Shown piece after piece: positions 1-6,334 of a DNA stretch of 8,758 nt. Numbering within the stretch: the stretch's first letter is position 1; each line of letters begins with the position of its first letter. The notes beneath the pieces were generated by a model. The model was given only the letters and a program-made list of their open reading frames with translations. It did not search any database and was not told the DNA's origin. Made by a program: the position numbers and the translations under genes. The stretch lies in the NCBI GenBank assembly GCA_913041805.1, contig CAJWIZ010000020.1:1-8758 (forward strand), given 5' to 3'. Origin of the DNA: an uncultured Prochlorococcus sp. Its GTDB lineage: Bacteria; Cyanobacteriota; Cyanobacteriia; PCC-6307; Cyanobiaceae.

Positions 1-43
1 TCTTTTCAGGTTGTCTATCTTATAGAAGAGTTTATAAAGAATT

Positions 44-703
44 ATGCAAATAACAGAATTAGTTAGTAACTTACCGCAGCTAATTACTGATGCTGTCGCA
101 GCTAATCAATGGATTGGCTACAGCGCAATTATGTTGGCGATGTTTTTAGAAAATCTTTTTCCGCCAATCCCTTCTGAATTGATTATGCCTTTAGGTGGTT
201 TTTATGTTCAGCAAGGTCAATTGCATTTTTTACCAGTTGTAGTTGCTGGTTTGATTGGTACTGTTTTGGGAGCTTTCCCTTGGTATGGCATTGGCCGGTT
301 GGCTAATGAAGAAAGGCTTGAGATTTGGCTTAAACGTAATGGTAGATGGCTTGGAATTAGTGTTGATGAACTTGCGCGTAGTCGTCGTTGGTTTAATAGA
401 TATGGGGTCCCTTTAGTCTTTTGGGGGCGTTTGGTGCCAGGAATTAGGACTTTGATTTCTGTTCCTGCGGGTATTGAATTAATGCCTCTTGTACCTTTTT
501 TAATTTGGACTACTGCAGGGAGTTTGATTTGGACTTTGCTATTGACTTTTGCAGGCTTTGCACTTGGTGAAAGTTATAGCAACGTAGAGCTTTGGATTGA
601 ACCATTATCAAAGTCTATCAAGGTAATTCTTGTTATTGCTTTGTCATCTGGATTGATTTTGTTAATCATTCGAACATGGAGAAGTATGAGATCAAGAAAT
701 TAA
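44..703 (+). CDS. DedA-family (SNARE-associated/VTT domain) integral membrane protein
   Basis: A 219-residue polytopic inner-membrane protein of the DedA family, whose members support membrane homeostasis and probably act as proton-coupled lipid or small-molecule transporters; the substrate here cannot be read from sequence. Family signatures are clear: FLENLFPPIPSELIMPLGG at about residues 34-52, including the acidic residue of the LEN motif (E36), and FWGRLVPGIRTLISVPAG at about 126-143, carrying the two spaced arginines (R129, R135) important in studied DedA proteins. Hydrophobic segments lie near 25-38, 62-82, 121-141, 150-175 and 191-209, followed by a basic tail (RTWRSMRSRN). ATG 44 is preceded by an A-rich weak ribosome site (ATAAAGAATT) and gives a normal family length. 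It converges on ssb with 7 bp between stop codons, so it is not in that operon. Family assignment is secure; the physiological role is inferred. Confidence 0.93.
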   Translation: MQITELVSNLPQLITDAVAANQWIGYSAIMLAMFLENLFPPIPSELIMPLGGFYVQQGQLHFLPVVVAGLIGTVLGAFPWYGIGRLANEERLEIWLKRNGRWLGISVDELARSRRWFNRYGVPLVFWGRLVPGIRTLISVPAGIELMPLVPFLIWTTAGSLIWTLLLTFAGFALGESYSNVELWIEPLSKSIKVILVIALSSGLILLIIRTWRSMRSRN

Positions 704-710
704 AATTTGA

Positions 711-1103
711 TCAGAATGGAATTTCTTCATCATTTGGTCTCCTGTTATTAGTACTTTCCCCTGAATTAAAACTATTAGATTCCCCGTCTCGTTTTGAGCC
801 TAAAAGTTCCAGGCGATCTACTCGAATAACAGGCTTGCTTCTTCCTTCTCCTGTATTCCTATCTGTCCATGTATCGACTTTGTAGCTTCCACTAATACCT
901 AGCAAAGCTCCTTTCTTCACATAATCAGCTGCAACTTGTGCTTGTTTCCCCCAGATCTCGAGGTTGAACCAGTCAGGCTCTTCATTGCGGCTGCGACGAT
1001 TCACAGCGATTGTGAGATTCGCCACGACACTCCCTGATTCGAAATAGCGCACTTCAGGATCTCTACCAGCTCTTCCAACAAGTGTTACGGAATTGATTCC
1101 CAT
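711..1103 (-). CDS. ssb: Single-stranded DNA-binding protein
   Basis: Bacterial SSB, which coats single-stranded DNA during replication, repair and recombination and recruits partners through its C-terminal tip. The 130-residue protein has the OB-fold from about residue 3 to 101, starting NSVTLVGRAGRDPEVRYFES, with the aromatic DNA-contact segment DWFNLEIWGKQA near 44-55. A polar, low-complexity Ser/Asn/Gly linker (about 103-121) leads to the acidic tip NDEEIPF, the canonical SSB partner-docking motif. Length is on the short side of bacterial SSBs (E. coli 178 aa), mostly through a short linker, as usual in cyanobacteria. The start is ATG at 1103 reading leftward; no strong Shine-Dalgarno is visible just upstream. 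It is transcribed divergently from mreB and convergently to the DedA gene. Confidence 0.96.
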   Translation of the reverse strand: MGINSVTLVGRAGRDPEVRYFESGSVVANLTIAVNRRSRNEEPDWFNLEIWGKQAQVAADYVKKGALLGISGSYKVDTWTDRNTGEGRSKPVIRVDRLELLGSKRDGESNSFNSGESTNNRRPNDEEIPF

Positions 1104-1174
1104 TGATTCTGAGCAAATTTAGATGTTGCTTAATAATGCTTCAAATTTGAGGTGAATGGATGCAAGGAGTTCAA

Positions 1175-1201
1175 GACTCTTCTTTGTAAGTAACAAGAGT
1201 C
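1175..1201. repeat. Inverted repeat in the ssb-mreB divergent region
   Basis: GACTCTTCTT (1175-1184) and AACAAGAGTC (1192-1201) are reverse complements except for one C-C mismatch, with a 7-nt spacer; the outer seven base pairs are perfect. It lies 43 bp upstream of the mreB start and 15 bp upstream of the -10 candidate, where an activator or repressor could bind. There is no T-run after it, so a terminator is unlikely. It does not match a cyanobacterial LexA box that I recognise. A second, 10-bp perfect palindrome TCAAATTTGA lies at 1141-1150, closer to ssb. Confidence 0.4.
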
Positions 1202-1216
1202 ATTGCTTAGTCACTC

Positions 1217-1222
1217 TATGAT
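1217..1222 (+). promoter_or_regulatory. Putative -10 element for mreB
   Basis: TATGAT differs by one base from the sigma-70 consensus TATAAT and lies 22 bp before the mreB GTG. Transcription would begin near 1229, giving a leader of only about 16 nt. No good -35 hexamer is seen 16-19 bp upstream (the sequence there is around ACAAGAG), which is common for cyanobacterial promoters. Called from sequence match and position only. No equally good match was seen for ssb on the other strand of this 141-bp divergent region. Confidence 0.35.
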
Positions 1223-1244
1223 TCGCCGACTTGAATAAAAACCT

Positions 1245-2297
1245 GTGTTCTTTAGCCGCTTTAAGTTCTCACGTGATATCGGAATTGACCTGGGCACTGC
1301 GAATACATTGATTTATGTCTCAGGTAAAGGGATTGTCCTTCAAGAACCTTCTGTTGTTGCAATGGATCTTGAGGAAGGTGTTCCTATGGCCGTTGGTGAT
1401 GATGCCAAATTGATGCTTGGCCGCACCCCAGGCAATATTCGCGCAGTGCGTCCACTCAGAGACGGTGTAATTGCAGATTTTGATGCTGCTGAGCAAATGC
1501 TCAAAAGCTTTATTCAAAAATGTAATGAAGGCAGAGGAATTATTTCCCCGCGTCTAGTAGTTGGAATTCCAAGTGGCGTCACGGGTGTTGAACGAAGAGC
1601 TGTTCGAGAAGCAGGTATGGCCGGTGCTAGGGAAGTTCATTTGATAGATGAGCCAGTCGCTGCTGCTATTGGAGCCTCTTTGCCAGTGACTGAGCCAATT
1701 GGAACAATGATTGTTGATATTGGAGGAGGAACAACTGAAGTTGCTGTTCTTAGCTTGGGAGGAACAGTTCTTAGTGAGTCTGTTCGTGTCGCAGGTGATG
1801 AAATTAATGATGCAATTGCTACTTATTTGAAAAAAGTTCACAATCTGGTGGTTGGCGAGCGTACTGCGGAAGACATCAAGATCCGAATTGGCTCTGCTTT
1901 TCCAGATAATGATTACGACATGAAATCAATGGATGTTCGTGGCCTTCATTTGTTATCTGGCCTTCCTAGATCAATAAATTTGCAGGCAGGAGATCTGCGT
2001 GAGGCGACTGCAGAACCATTAAACAAGATTGTTGAAGCAGTAAAACGTACTTTGGAGCGCACTCCACCAGAATTGGCAGCTGATATCGCTGATAGGGGAA
2101 TTATGCTTGCTGGTGGCGGCGCACTAGTCAAAGGAATTAGCGATTTAGTTAGCCATGAAACTGGAATTTTCACTCATGTTGCAGAAGATCCTTTGCTATG
2201 TGTTGTTAATGGTTGTGGTCAAGTTTTAGAAGACTTCAAACGCTTAAGAAGAGTTTTGGATACTCCTGAATTTGCAAGGAATTCATCAATGGATTAA
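1245..2297 (+). CDS. mreB: Rod shape-determining protein MreB (bacterial actin)
   Basis: Actin-like ATPase that forms membrane-bound filaments and organises lateral peptidoglycan synthesis together with MreC, MreD, RodA and PBP2. All nucleotide-site signatures are present in the 350-residue product: phosphate-1 IGIDLGTANTLIYV (about 12-25), IDEPVAAAIG (134-143) containing the family's conserved Glu, phosphate-2 VDIGGGTTEVAVLS (157-170), and the adenosine motif MLAGGGALVKG (287-297). The N-terminal MFFSRFKFSRDIG is short and amphipathic, consistent with membrane attachment. The start is GTG 1245: an in-frame TAA at 1236-1238 rules out anything further upstream, and the next residues are those typical of cyanobacterial MreB. 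No clear Shine-Dalgarno is visible. It is the first gene of mreBCD and its stop is 4 bp before mreC. Length is normal for the family. Confidence 0.97.
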   Translation: MFFSRFKFSRDIGIDLGTANTLIYVSGKGIVLQEPSVVAMDLEEGVPMAVGDDAKLMLGRTPGNIRAVRPLRDGVIADFDAAEQMLKSFIQKCNEGRGIISPRLVVGIPSGVTGVERRAVREAGMAGAREVHLIDEPVAAAIGASLPVTEPIGTMIVDIGGGTTEVAVLSLGGTVLSESVRVAGDEINDAIATYLKKVHNLVVGERTAEDIKIRIGSAFPDNDYDMKSMDVRGLHLLSGLPRSINLQAGDLREATAEPLNKIVEAVKRTLERTPPELAADIADRGIMLAGGGALVKGISDLVSHETGIFTHVAEDPLLCVVNGCGQVLEDFKRLRRVLDTPEFARNSSMD

Positions 2298-2301
2298 ATA
2301 A

Positions 2302-3051
2302 ATGGCTTGGAGGTCGCAATTAGTTGCTTTGCGTTGGCGCTATTGGCGCCGAGCTTGGCCTTGGGTTTTGCTTCCAGGTTTACTCTTTATTGTTCGATGG
2401 AGCAAAGGCGCTGGTTTTGCAGATGCTTACGCTTTAATGACAAGACCTTTTTGGCCTGGACCAGCACAGAAAGAGTGGTTGCAGTCTGCAGATTATTTAG
2501 AACAAAAAATCAAGTTGAATTTGCTTGAAGAGGACAACATTCGCTTGCGAACATTGCTTGGTCTTCAGAAAGCATCCAAAACCGGTTTTTTCTCAGTTCC
2601 AGTCATTGCAAGGAAACCAAAAGGGTGGTGGCAGCAATTAGAACTTGGCAAAGGTTCAATTGAAGGTATTCAGTCTGGATCAGCTGTCATTGGTCCAGGA
2701 GGTCTAATAGGTGTAGTGCAGAGTGTGACTCCTACAACTTCACGTGTACGCCTGTTGACCGCTCCTGGTAGTCGAGTAGGTGTCTGGGTCGCTCGTACAA
2801 AACGCCATGGCATTTTGCTTGGGTTAGGGACTAACCGACCTCAGTTGACTTTTCTGAACAAGGAAACCAAGGTCATAAAGGGTGATGTTGTTAGTACATC
2901 ACCTGCCAGTACGATTGTGCCTCCGAATTTGCCTGTTGGAGTAATTCAGTCGGTTGACGAGCAAGCATTACCAGCACCTCGAGCGACTGTGCAGTTGCTA
3001 GCAGCTCCAGAGGCTATTGATTGGGTTCAAGTTCAGAATTTTGATGGGTAA
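2302..3051 (+). CDS. mreC: Rod shape-determining protein MreC
   Basis: Membrane-anchored scaffold of the elongation machinery, linking MreB filaments to the cell-wall synthases. The 249-residue protein has a strongly basic, Trp/Arg-rich cytoplasmic N-terminus (about 1-18), one membrane segment (about 19-31), an alpha-helical region with coiled-coil character (about 57-88), and a periplasmic beta-rich domain (about 96-247) with VIGPGGLIGVVQSVTPTTSRVRL spread over 129-151, a recognisable MreC core. No conserved enzymatic residues are expected. ATG 2302 lies 4 bp after the mreB TAA and lacks its own good ribosome site, so translational coupling to mreB is likely. Its last 8 bp overlap mreD (ATGGGTAA). 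Length is somewhat below E. coli MreC (367 aa) because the C-terminal tail is missing, as in related cyanobacteria. Confidence 0.93.
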   Translation: MAWRSQLVALRWRYWRRAWPWVLLPGLLFIVRWSKGAGFADAYALMTRPFWPGPAQKEWLQSADYLEQKIKLNLLEEDNIRLRTLLGLQKASKTGFFSVPVIARKPKGWWQQLELGKGSIEGIQSGSAVIGPGGLIGVVQSVTPTTSRVRLLTAPGSRVGVWVARTKRHGILLGLGTNRPQLTFLNKETKVIKGDVVSTSPASTIVPPNLPVGVIQSVDEQALPAPRATVQLLAAPEAIDWVQVQNFDG

Positions 3052-3556
3052 ATATCGCTCCAGAATTGTTGTTGCAGCTTCAGCAATGGCAGTGATTGTT
3101 TTGAATCTTGCCTCTCCTACATGGTTTGCATTAATGGGAATTGCTCCTGCTTGGGAAGTTTTGTGGTTGTTGCCTTTTTCTCTTGTAAATGGACCCTTAA
3201 ATGGTTGCTTGGCAGGCTTGTCTTTGGGATTGATTTTGGATGCGATGAGTCTTGGTGGTGGAACTCAAGCCCCAGCTTTAGTGTTTCTTGGTCTTTGGTG
3301 GGGGCAATTAGGGCGACGAGGTGCACCTATCGATAAAAGCTTTGGTCTTGGGCTATTGGCATGGGTGGGAAGTGGTCTAGTGGGAATAGGGATTTGGCTG
3401 CAGTTTTTGTTTTCTCAAGTCTTGGATCATCCTTTACTTTTTAATGTTTGGAGCTTTCATACTCTTTTTGCTCAAGTAATCATTACAAGCCTTTTAGCTC
3501 CATTAATTTGCTCTTGGCTTTTGTTGATGTTTAGACGCTTAAATACATTGCCTTAA
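3044..3556 (+). CDS. mreD: Rod shape-determining protein MreD
   Basis: Small integral-membrane partner of MreC and RodA in the elongasome. The 170-residue product is almost entirely hydrophobic, with probable membrane spans near residues 8-30, 36-50, 53-73, 76-90, 100-122 and 143-163, and a short basic C-terminal end (FRRLNTLP). Sequence conservation in MreD is low, so the assignment rests on topology, size (E. coli MreD is 162 aa) and position directly after mreC. ATG 3044 is preferred; it overlaps the mreC stop by 8 bp, a coupling arrangement. The frame stays open upstream and a TTG at 3017 would add nine residues, but that would deepen the overlap and puts IGFKFRIL in front of the usual short basic start. 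No hairpin terminator with a T-run directly follows the stop. Confidence 0.88.
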   Translation: MGKYRSRIVVAASAMAVIVLNLASPTWFALMGIAPAWEVLWLLPFSLVNGPLNGCLAGLSLGLILDAMSLGGGTQAPALVFLGLWWGQLGRRGAPIDKSFGLGLLAWVGSGLVGIGIWLQFLFSQVLDHPLLFNVWSFHTLFAQVIITSLLAPLICSWLLLMFRRLNTLP

Positions 3557-3739
3557 ATATTTTTTTGTTGAGTTAGCTTTTGAGTTGATTGACCTTCGGC
3601 AACATCCAATTGTTTTTCAGAAATATTTTTCAACACTTTCTTGGAATGAATTTGCTGAAAACTGAACGCTCTATTGATCGAAAAAGTACGTCACAGTTGA
3701 TTCTTTACGCTAGAAAGTAACTTTTACTACAGACCTAAA

Positions 3740-3877
3740 ATGGGGAAAAATGAGTATAAACACTCAAGTATAAATGCTTTTGAAATCTTAAAAAATTCGA
3801 AAAACTCTTCTGTCACGTCGCTTTTTGCTCGTTTTTCTTTGGGTTGGAAGGTTATTGTTGCTTTTCTTGATGAGTGA
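3740..3877 (+). CDS. Possible 45-aa small protein upstream of rpaB
   Basis: An ATG-initiated ORF of 45 codons ends at TGA 3875-3877, only 6 bp before the rpaB ATG and in the same reading frame. The product starts MGKNEYKHSSINAFEILK and ends in a mixed hydrophobic and basic stretch, FARFSLGWKVIVAFLDE. I do not recognise it. In favour: protein-like composition, no rare-looking codons, and spacing that would suit translational coupling to rpaB. Against: no good Shine-Dalgarno before ATG 3740, and the best -10-like boxes for rpaB lie inside the ORF, so a main transcript from them would omit its start. An open stretch of this length is not rare by chance in a gap this size. It could also be an ancestral N-terminal extension of rpaB separated by the TGA. 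Confidence 0.25.
   Translation: MGKNEYKHSSINAFEILKNSKNSSVTSLFARFSLGWKVIVAFLDE
3755..3774 (+). promoter_or_regulatory. Tandem -10-like boxes upstream of rpaB
   Basis: GTATAAA occurs twice, with TATAAA at 3755-3760 and 3769-3774, 14 bp apart. Either could serve as a sigma-70 -10 element, giving an rpaB leader of roughly 100-120 nt. No convincing -35 hexamer is found at standard spacing for either. The 14-bp offset would place two start sites on different faces of the helix. AT-rich sequence makes chance matches likely, so this is tentative. Confidence 0.3.
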
Positions 3878-3883
3878 TCCAAG

Positions 3884-4702
3884 ATGCCACGTAAAGGTCC
3901 ATCAGAGCTTAAAAGCGTTGATGGACCAGTGAAAAAGTCACCAGGTAACCCCAAAAACCCAAAGGCAACAATTCTTGTAGTAGATGATGAGCCAGCTGTT
4001 TTAAGAGTTTTGATGACCAGACTTCAGTTGGCTGGTTATCGAGTTATCTCAGCTGATGATGGAGAAAAAGCAATTGAGGAATTTCATAATGAATCTCCAG
4101 ACTTGGTAGTTCTTGATGTGATGTTGCCAAAGCTGGATGGATTTGCAGTTTGTAGACGTCTTAGAGCTGAATCTTGTGTTCCAATAATCTTTCTTACAGC
4201 ATTAGAGGCTATTTCTGAACGTGTAGCTGGACTGGATTTAGGGGCGGATGATTATCTTTCCAAACCATTTAGTCCTAAAGAGCTTGAGACACGCATAGCA
4301 ACTATTTTGCGCAGGATGGGCCCAGGGGTTGCTGTTGCTGAGCCTAGAGAATTACCTGTAGGCCAAGGAGTCTTACGCCTAGGTGATTTAGTAGTGGATA
4401 CCAATAGGCGTCAGGTGAGTAGAGCAGGAGAGCGCATTGGATTGACCTATACAGAATTTAGTCTTCTTGAGTTGTTGTTTCGTGAGCCTGGGAGAGTTGT
4501 TCCTAGGGCAGAGATCCTTGAACAATTATGGGGGTATCCACCTAGAAGGGCAGCCGATCTGAGGGTGGTTGATGTTTATGTGGCGCGTTTGAGAGGCAAG
4601 CTAGAACCTGATCCGCGTAACCCTGAGTTGATTCTTACTGTTCGTGGAATTGGATATGCTTCTCAGCGAATGGGGGAGTTCCCTTCTGCTATAGCCAGTT
4701 GA
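3884..4702 (+). CDS. rpaB: RpaB-type OmpR/PhoB-family response regulator
   Basis: DNA-binding two-component regulator. RpaB (Ycf27) is essential in studied cyanobacteria, controls photosystem and high-light genes through HLR1 sites, and pairs with the kinase NblS/Hik33, which is not in this window. The 272-residue protein has a receiver domain (about 28-144) with the acidic pair D34-D35, phosphoacceptor D78 in VVLDVMLPK, T105 and K127 (SKPFSPKE). A short linker leads to a winged-helix domain (about 162-262) with LTYTEFSLLELL, RAEILEQLWGY and the recognition region DLRVVDVYVARLRGKL. The wording of these blocks matches marine picocyanobacterial RpaB rather than RpaA, in my recollection. A basic, Pro/Lys-rich N-terminal extension of about 27 residues precedes the receiver. 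ATG 3884 follows a TGA at 3875, so no further upstream start is possible except the two codons between. lysS starts close behind, so co-transcription is plausible. Confidence 0.92.
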   Translation: MPRKGPSELKSVDGPVKKSPGNPKNPKATILVVDDEPAVLRVLMTRLQLAGYRVISADDGEKAIEEFHNESPDLVVLDVMLPKLDGFAVCRRLRAESCVPIIFLTALEAISERVAGLDLGADDYLSKPFSPKELETRIATILRRMGPGVAVAEPRELPVGQGVLRLGDLVVDTNRRQVSRAGERIGLTYTEFSLLELLFREPGRVVPRAEILEQLWGYPPRRAADLRVVDVYVARLRGKLEPDPRNPELILTVRGIGYASQRMGEFPSAIAS

Positions 4703-4734
4703 CAAAGAGATTTGTGTTAAGAGTGCAATGTGTT

Positions 4735-4794
4735 CCATCTCGCGGCAAGATGGCGCCGGTCTGCTAATCCGTTTTTGTCTGACTTCCGCGAGAT
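4735..4794 (+). promoter_or_regulatory. Competing inverted repeats enclosing the lysS start
   Basis: Two perfect inverted repeats share bases. The short one is CCATCT (4735-4740) with AGATGG (4748-4753), loop 7 nt. The longer one is ATCTCGCGG (4737-4745) with CCGCGAGAT (4786-4794), 9 bp with a 40-nt loop that contains the preferred TTG start at 4775. They cannot form together because both use 4737-4740. The GC-rich 9-bp stem stands out in an AT-rich neighbourhood. The right arm lies in codons for the conserved lysS start (DFREI). Whether the RNA really switches is unknown; no T-box is expected in cyanobacteria and none is seen. Confidence 0.3.
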
Positions 4795-6307
4795 TCGTCT
4801 AGAAAAGGCGAAATTATTGAAAGAATTAGGCCAAGAGCCTTATGCAGTGCGGTTTGAAATTACGCATCATGCAAGTGCATTGCAAGATGAACATAAGGAT
4901 CTTCCAAATGGTGAAGAAAGATTGGTAGAGGTTTCCGTTGCCGGTCGCGTAATTTCCAGGCGAGTAATGGGAAAACTGGCTTTTTTTAATTTGGCTGATG
5001 AGTCAGGAACAATTCAGCTCTTTTTGGAGAAGGCCACGATTGAATCGAAAGCAAAAGAATTGCAAGGCGGCACTTCTTTCGCTCAATTGACTGATCTAGT
5101 AGATGTTGGCGATTGGATTGGTGTGAGCGGGATTTTGCGAAGGACTGACCGAGGCGAGCTGTCTGTCAAAGTTCATGCTTGGCAGATGTTGACAAAATCT
5201 TTGCAACCATTGCCAGATAAATGGCATGGTTTAACAGACGTAGAGAAGAGGTATAGACAGCGATATTTAGATCTCATTGTGTCACCTCAATCTCGAGAAA
5301 CTTTTAGAAGAAGAGCTTTGATAGTGAGCTCAATGCGTCGATGGTTAGATGATCGAGGTTTTTTAGAGATTGAAACACCCGTATTGCAATCAGAGGCAGG
5401 TGGAGCTGAGGCAAGGCCATTTATTACTCATCACAACACTCTTGATTTGCCCTTGTATTTAAGGATTGCTACTGAGTTACATCTCAAACGACTTGTTGTT
5501 GGTGGCTTTGAACGTGTGTATGAGCTTGGAAGGATTTTTCGTAATGAGGGAGTTAGCACTAGGCATAATCCTGAGTTCACTTCTGTTGAGGTTTATCAGG
5601 CTTTCGCAGACTATATCGACATGATGAACTTGACGGAGAATTTGATTTCGACAGTTTGCCTAGAGATTCTAGATTCAACGAAAGTGATATACCAAGACAA
5701 GGAAATTGATTTCACGCCTCCTTGGAGGCGGGCCACGATGCATGAATTAGTTTTTGAAGCAACAAATCTGGATTTTGCTCTTTTTAATGATCGTGATGAG
5801 GCGGCCAACGCGATGGTTCAAGCAGGCCTTGAGGCCCCTTCAAAAGCGGATAGTGTCGGAAGGTTATTGAATGAGGCTTTCGAGCAGCAGGTTGAAGCAA
5901 GTCTTATACAACCAACCTTTGTGATCGATTATCCAATTGAGATATCTCCTTTAGCTAGAAAACATCGCAGTAAGAATGGTCTGGTTGAAAGGTTTGAACT
6001 TTTTATTGCTGGACGTGAGACTGCTAATGCTTTTAGTGAGTTAATTGATCCTGTAGATCAGCGAGAGAGACTTGAGTTGCAACAAGTTCGACGTCAGGCA
6101 GGTGATTTGGAGGCTCATGGATTAGATGAAGATTTTCTAAATGCTTTAGAGGTAGGAATGCCTCCTACAGGTGGATTAGGCATTGGAATCGATCGGTTGG
6201 TAATGCTTTTGACGGATAGTCCTTCGATTCGTGATGTGATTGCTTTTCCTTTACTTCGACCAGAGTCCAAATCAAAACCTTCCGAGGGGTCCCATCACAG
6301 TGGATAA
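4775..6307 (+). CDS. lysS: Lysyl-tRNA synthetase, class II
   Basis: Cytoplasmic enzyme that attaches lysine to tRNA-Lys using ATP. From TTG 4775 the protein is 510 residues (E. coli LysS is 505). It has an N-terminal OB-fold anticodon-binding domain (about 50-140) with [20 protein letters not shown], then the class II core: [11 protein letters not shown] near 158-168, motif 2 with IFRNEG (254-259) and [14 protein letters not shown], and motif 3 with [13 protein letters not shown] (467-479), plus [13 protein letters not shown] near the end. A short polar tail ends in SHHSG. Start choice: the frame is open back to GTG 4730, which would add 15 residues ([15 protein letters not shown]). I prefer TTG 4775 because [11 protein letters not shown] resembles the usual start of picocyanobacterial LysS and the added residues look like translated leader. 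An ATG at 4728 is out of frame. No strong Shine-Dalgarno supports either start. It lies 72 bp after rpaB, or 27 bp from the GTG. Confidence 0.95.
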   Translation: MSDFREIRLEKAKLLKELGQEPYAVRFEITHHASALQDEHKDLPNGEERLVEVSVAGRVISRRVMGKLAFFNLADESGTIQLFLEKATIESKAKELQGGTSFAQLTDLVDVGDWIGVSGILRRTDRGELSVKVHAWQMLTKSLQPLPDKWHGLTDVEKRYRQRYLDLIVSPQSRETFRRRALIVSSMRRWLDDRGFLEIETPVLQSEAGGAEARPFITHHNTLDLPLYLRIATELHLKRLVVGGFERVYELGRIFRNEGVSTRHNPEFTSVEVYQAFADYIDMMNLTENLISTVCLEILDSTKVIYQDKEIDFTPPWRRATMHELVFEATNLDFALFNDRDEAANAMVQAGLEAPSKADSVGRLLNEAFEQQVEASLIQPTFVIDYPIEISPLARKHRSKNGLVERFELFIAGRETANAFSELIDPVDQRERLELQQVRRQAGDLEAHGLDEDFLNALEVGMPPTGGLGIGIDRLVMLLTDSPSIRDVIAFPLLRPESKSKPSEGSHHSG

Positions 6308-6334
6308 TTGTGCGAGTGGCAAGGTTCTGTTCAG

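Larger units (their letters stand above)
3557..3883. other. 327-bp intergenic region between mreD and rpaB
   Basis: No long gene and no recognisable tRNA, riboswitch or classical terminator is seen here. Contents: an inverted repeat TTTTCAG (3614-3620) / CTGAAAA (3655-3661) with a long 34-nt loop; a 24-codon ORF starting at ATG 3646 and ending at TAA 3718-3720; a 45-codon ORF at 3740-3877 listed separately; and two TATAAA boxes at 3755 and 3769. I looked for an HLR1 element (two TTACA-type octamers, the RpaB binding site) that might show autoregulation. I found only a single half-site-like octamer on the minus strand (3714-3721, reading GTTACTTT), not the required tandem pair. The region is AT-rich, consistent with a promoter and 5' leader for rpaB. 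Confidence 0.6.

Noticed and set aside
676..885. Plus-strand 69-codon ORF overlapping the end of the DedA gene and ssb
   Set aside because: It lies antisense to the clearly conserved C-terminal part of ssb, has low-complexity Ser/Leu composition, and no ribosome site.
1554..1841. Minus-strand 95-codon ORF inside mreB
   Set aside because: Its Ser/Asn/Cys-rich product is what the reverse of conserved mreB codons gives; mreB motifs cover the whole stretch.
3613..3662. Inverted repeat TTTTCAG/CTGAAAA as an mreD terminator
   Set aside because: The 34-nt loop, AT-rich short stem and lack of a following T-run make it a poor terminator.
3646..3720. 24-codon ORF in the mreD-rpaB gap
   Set aside because: Too short to separate from chance, no convincing Shine-Dalgarno, and no tell-tale composition; mentioned only in the gap description.
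3727..3954. Minus-strand 75-codon ORF across the rpaB start
   Set aside because: It reads back through rpaB N-terminal codons into AT-rich leader; no ribosome site and no recognisable domain.
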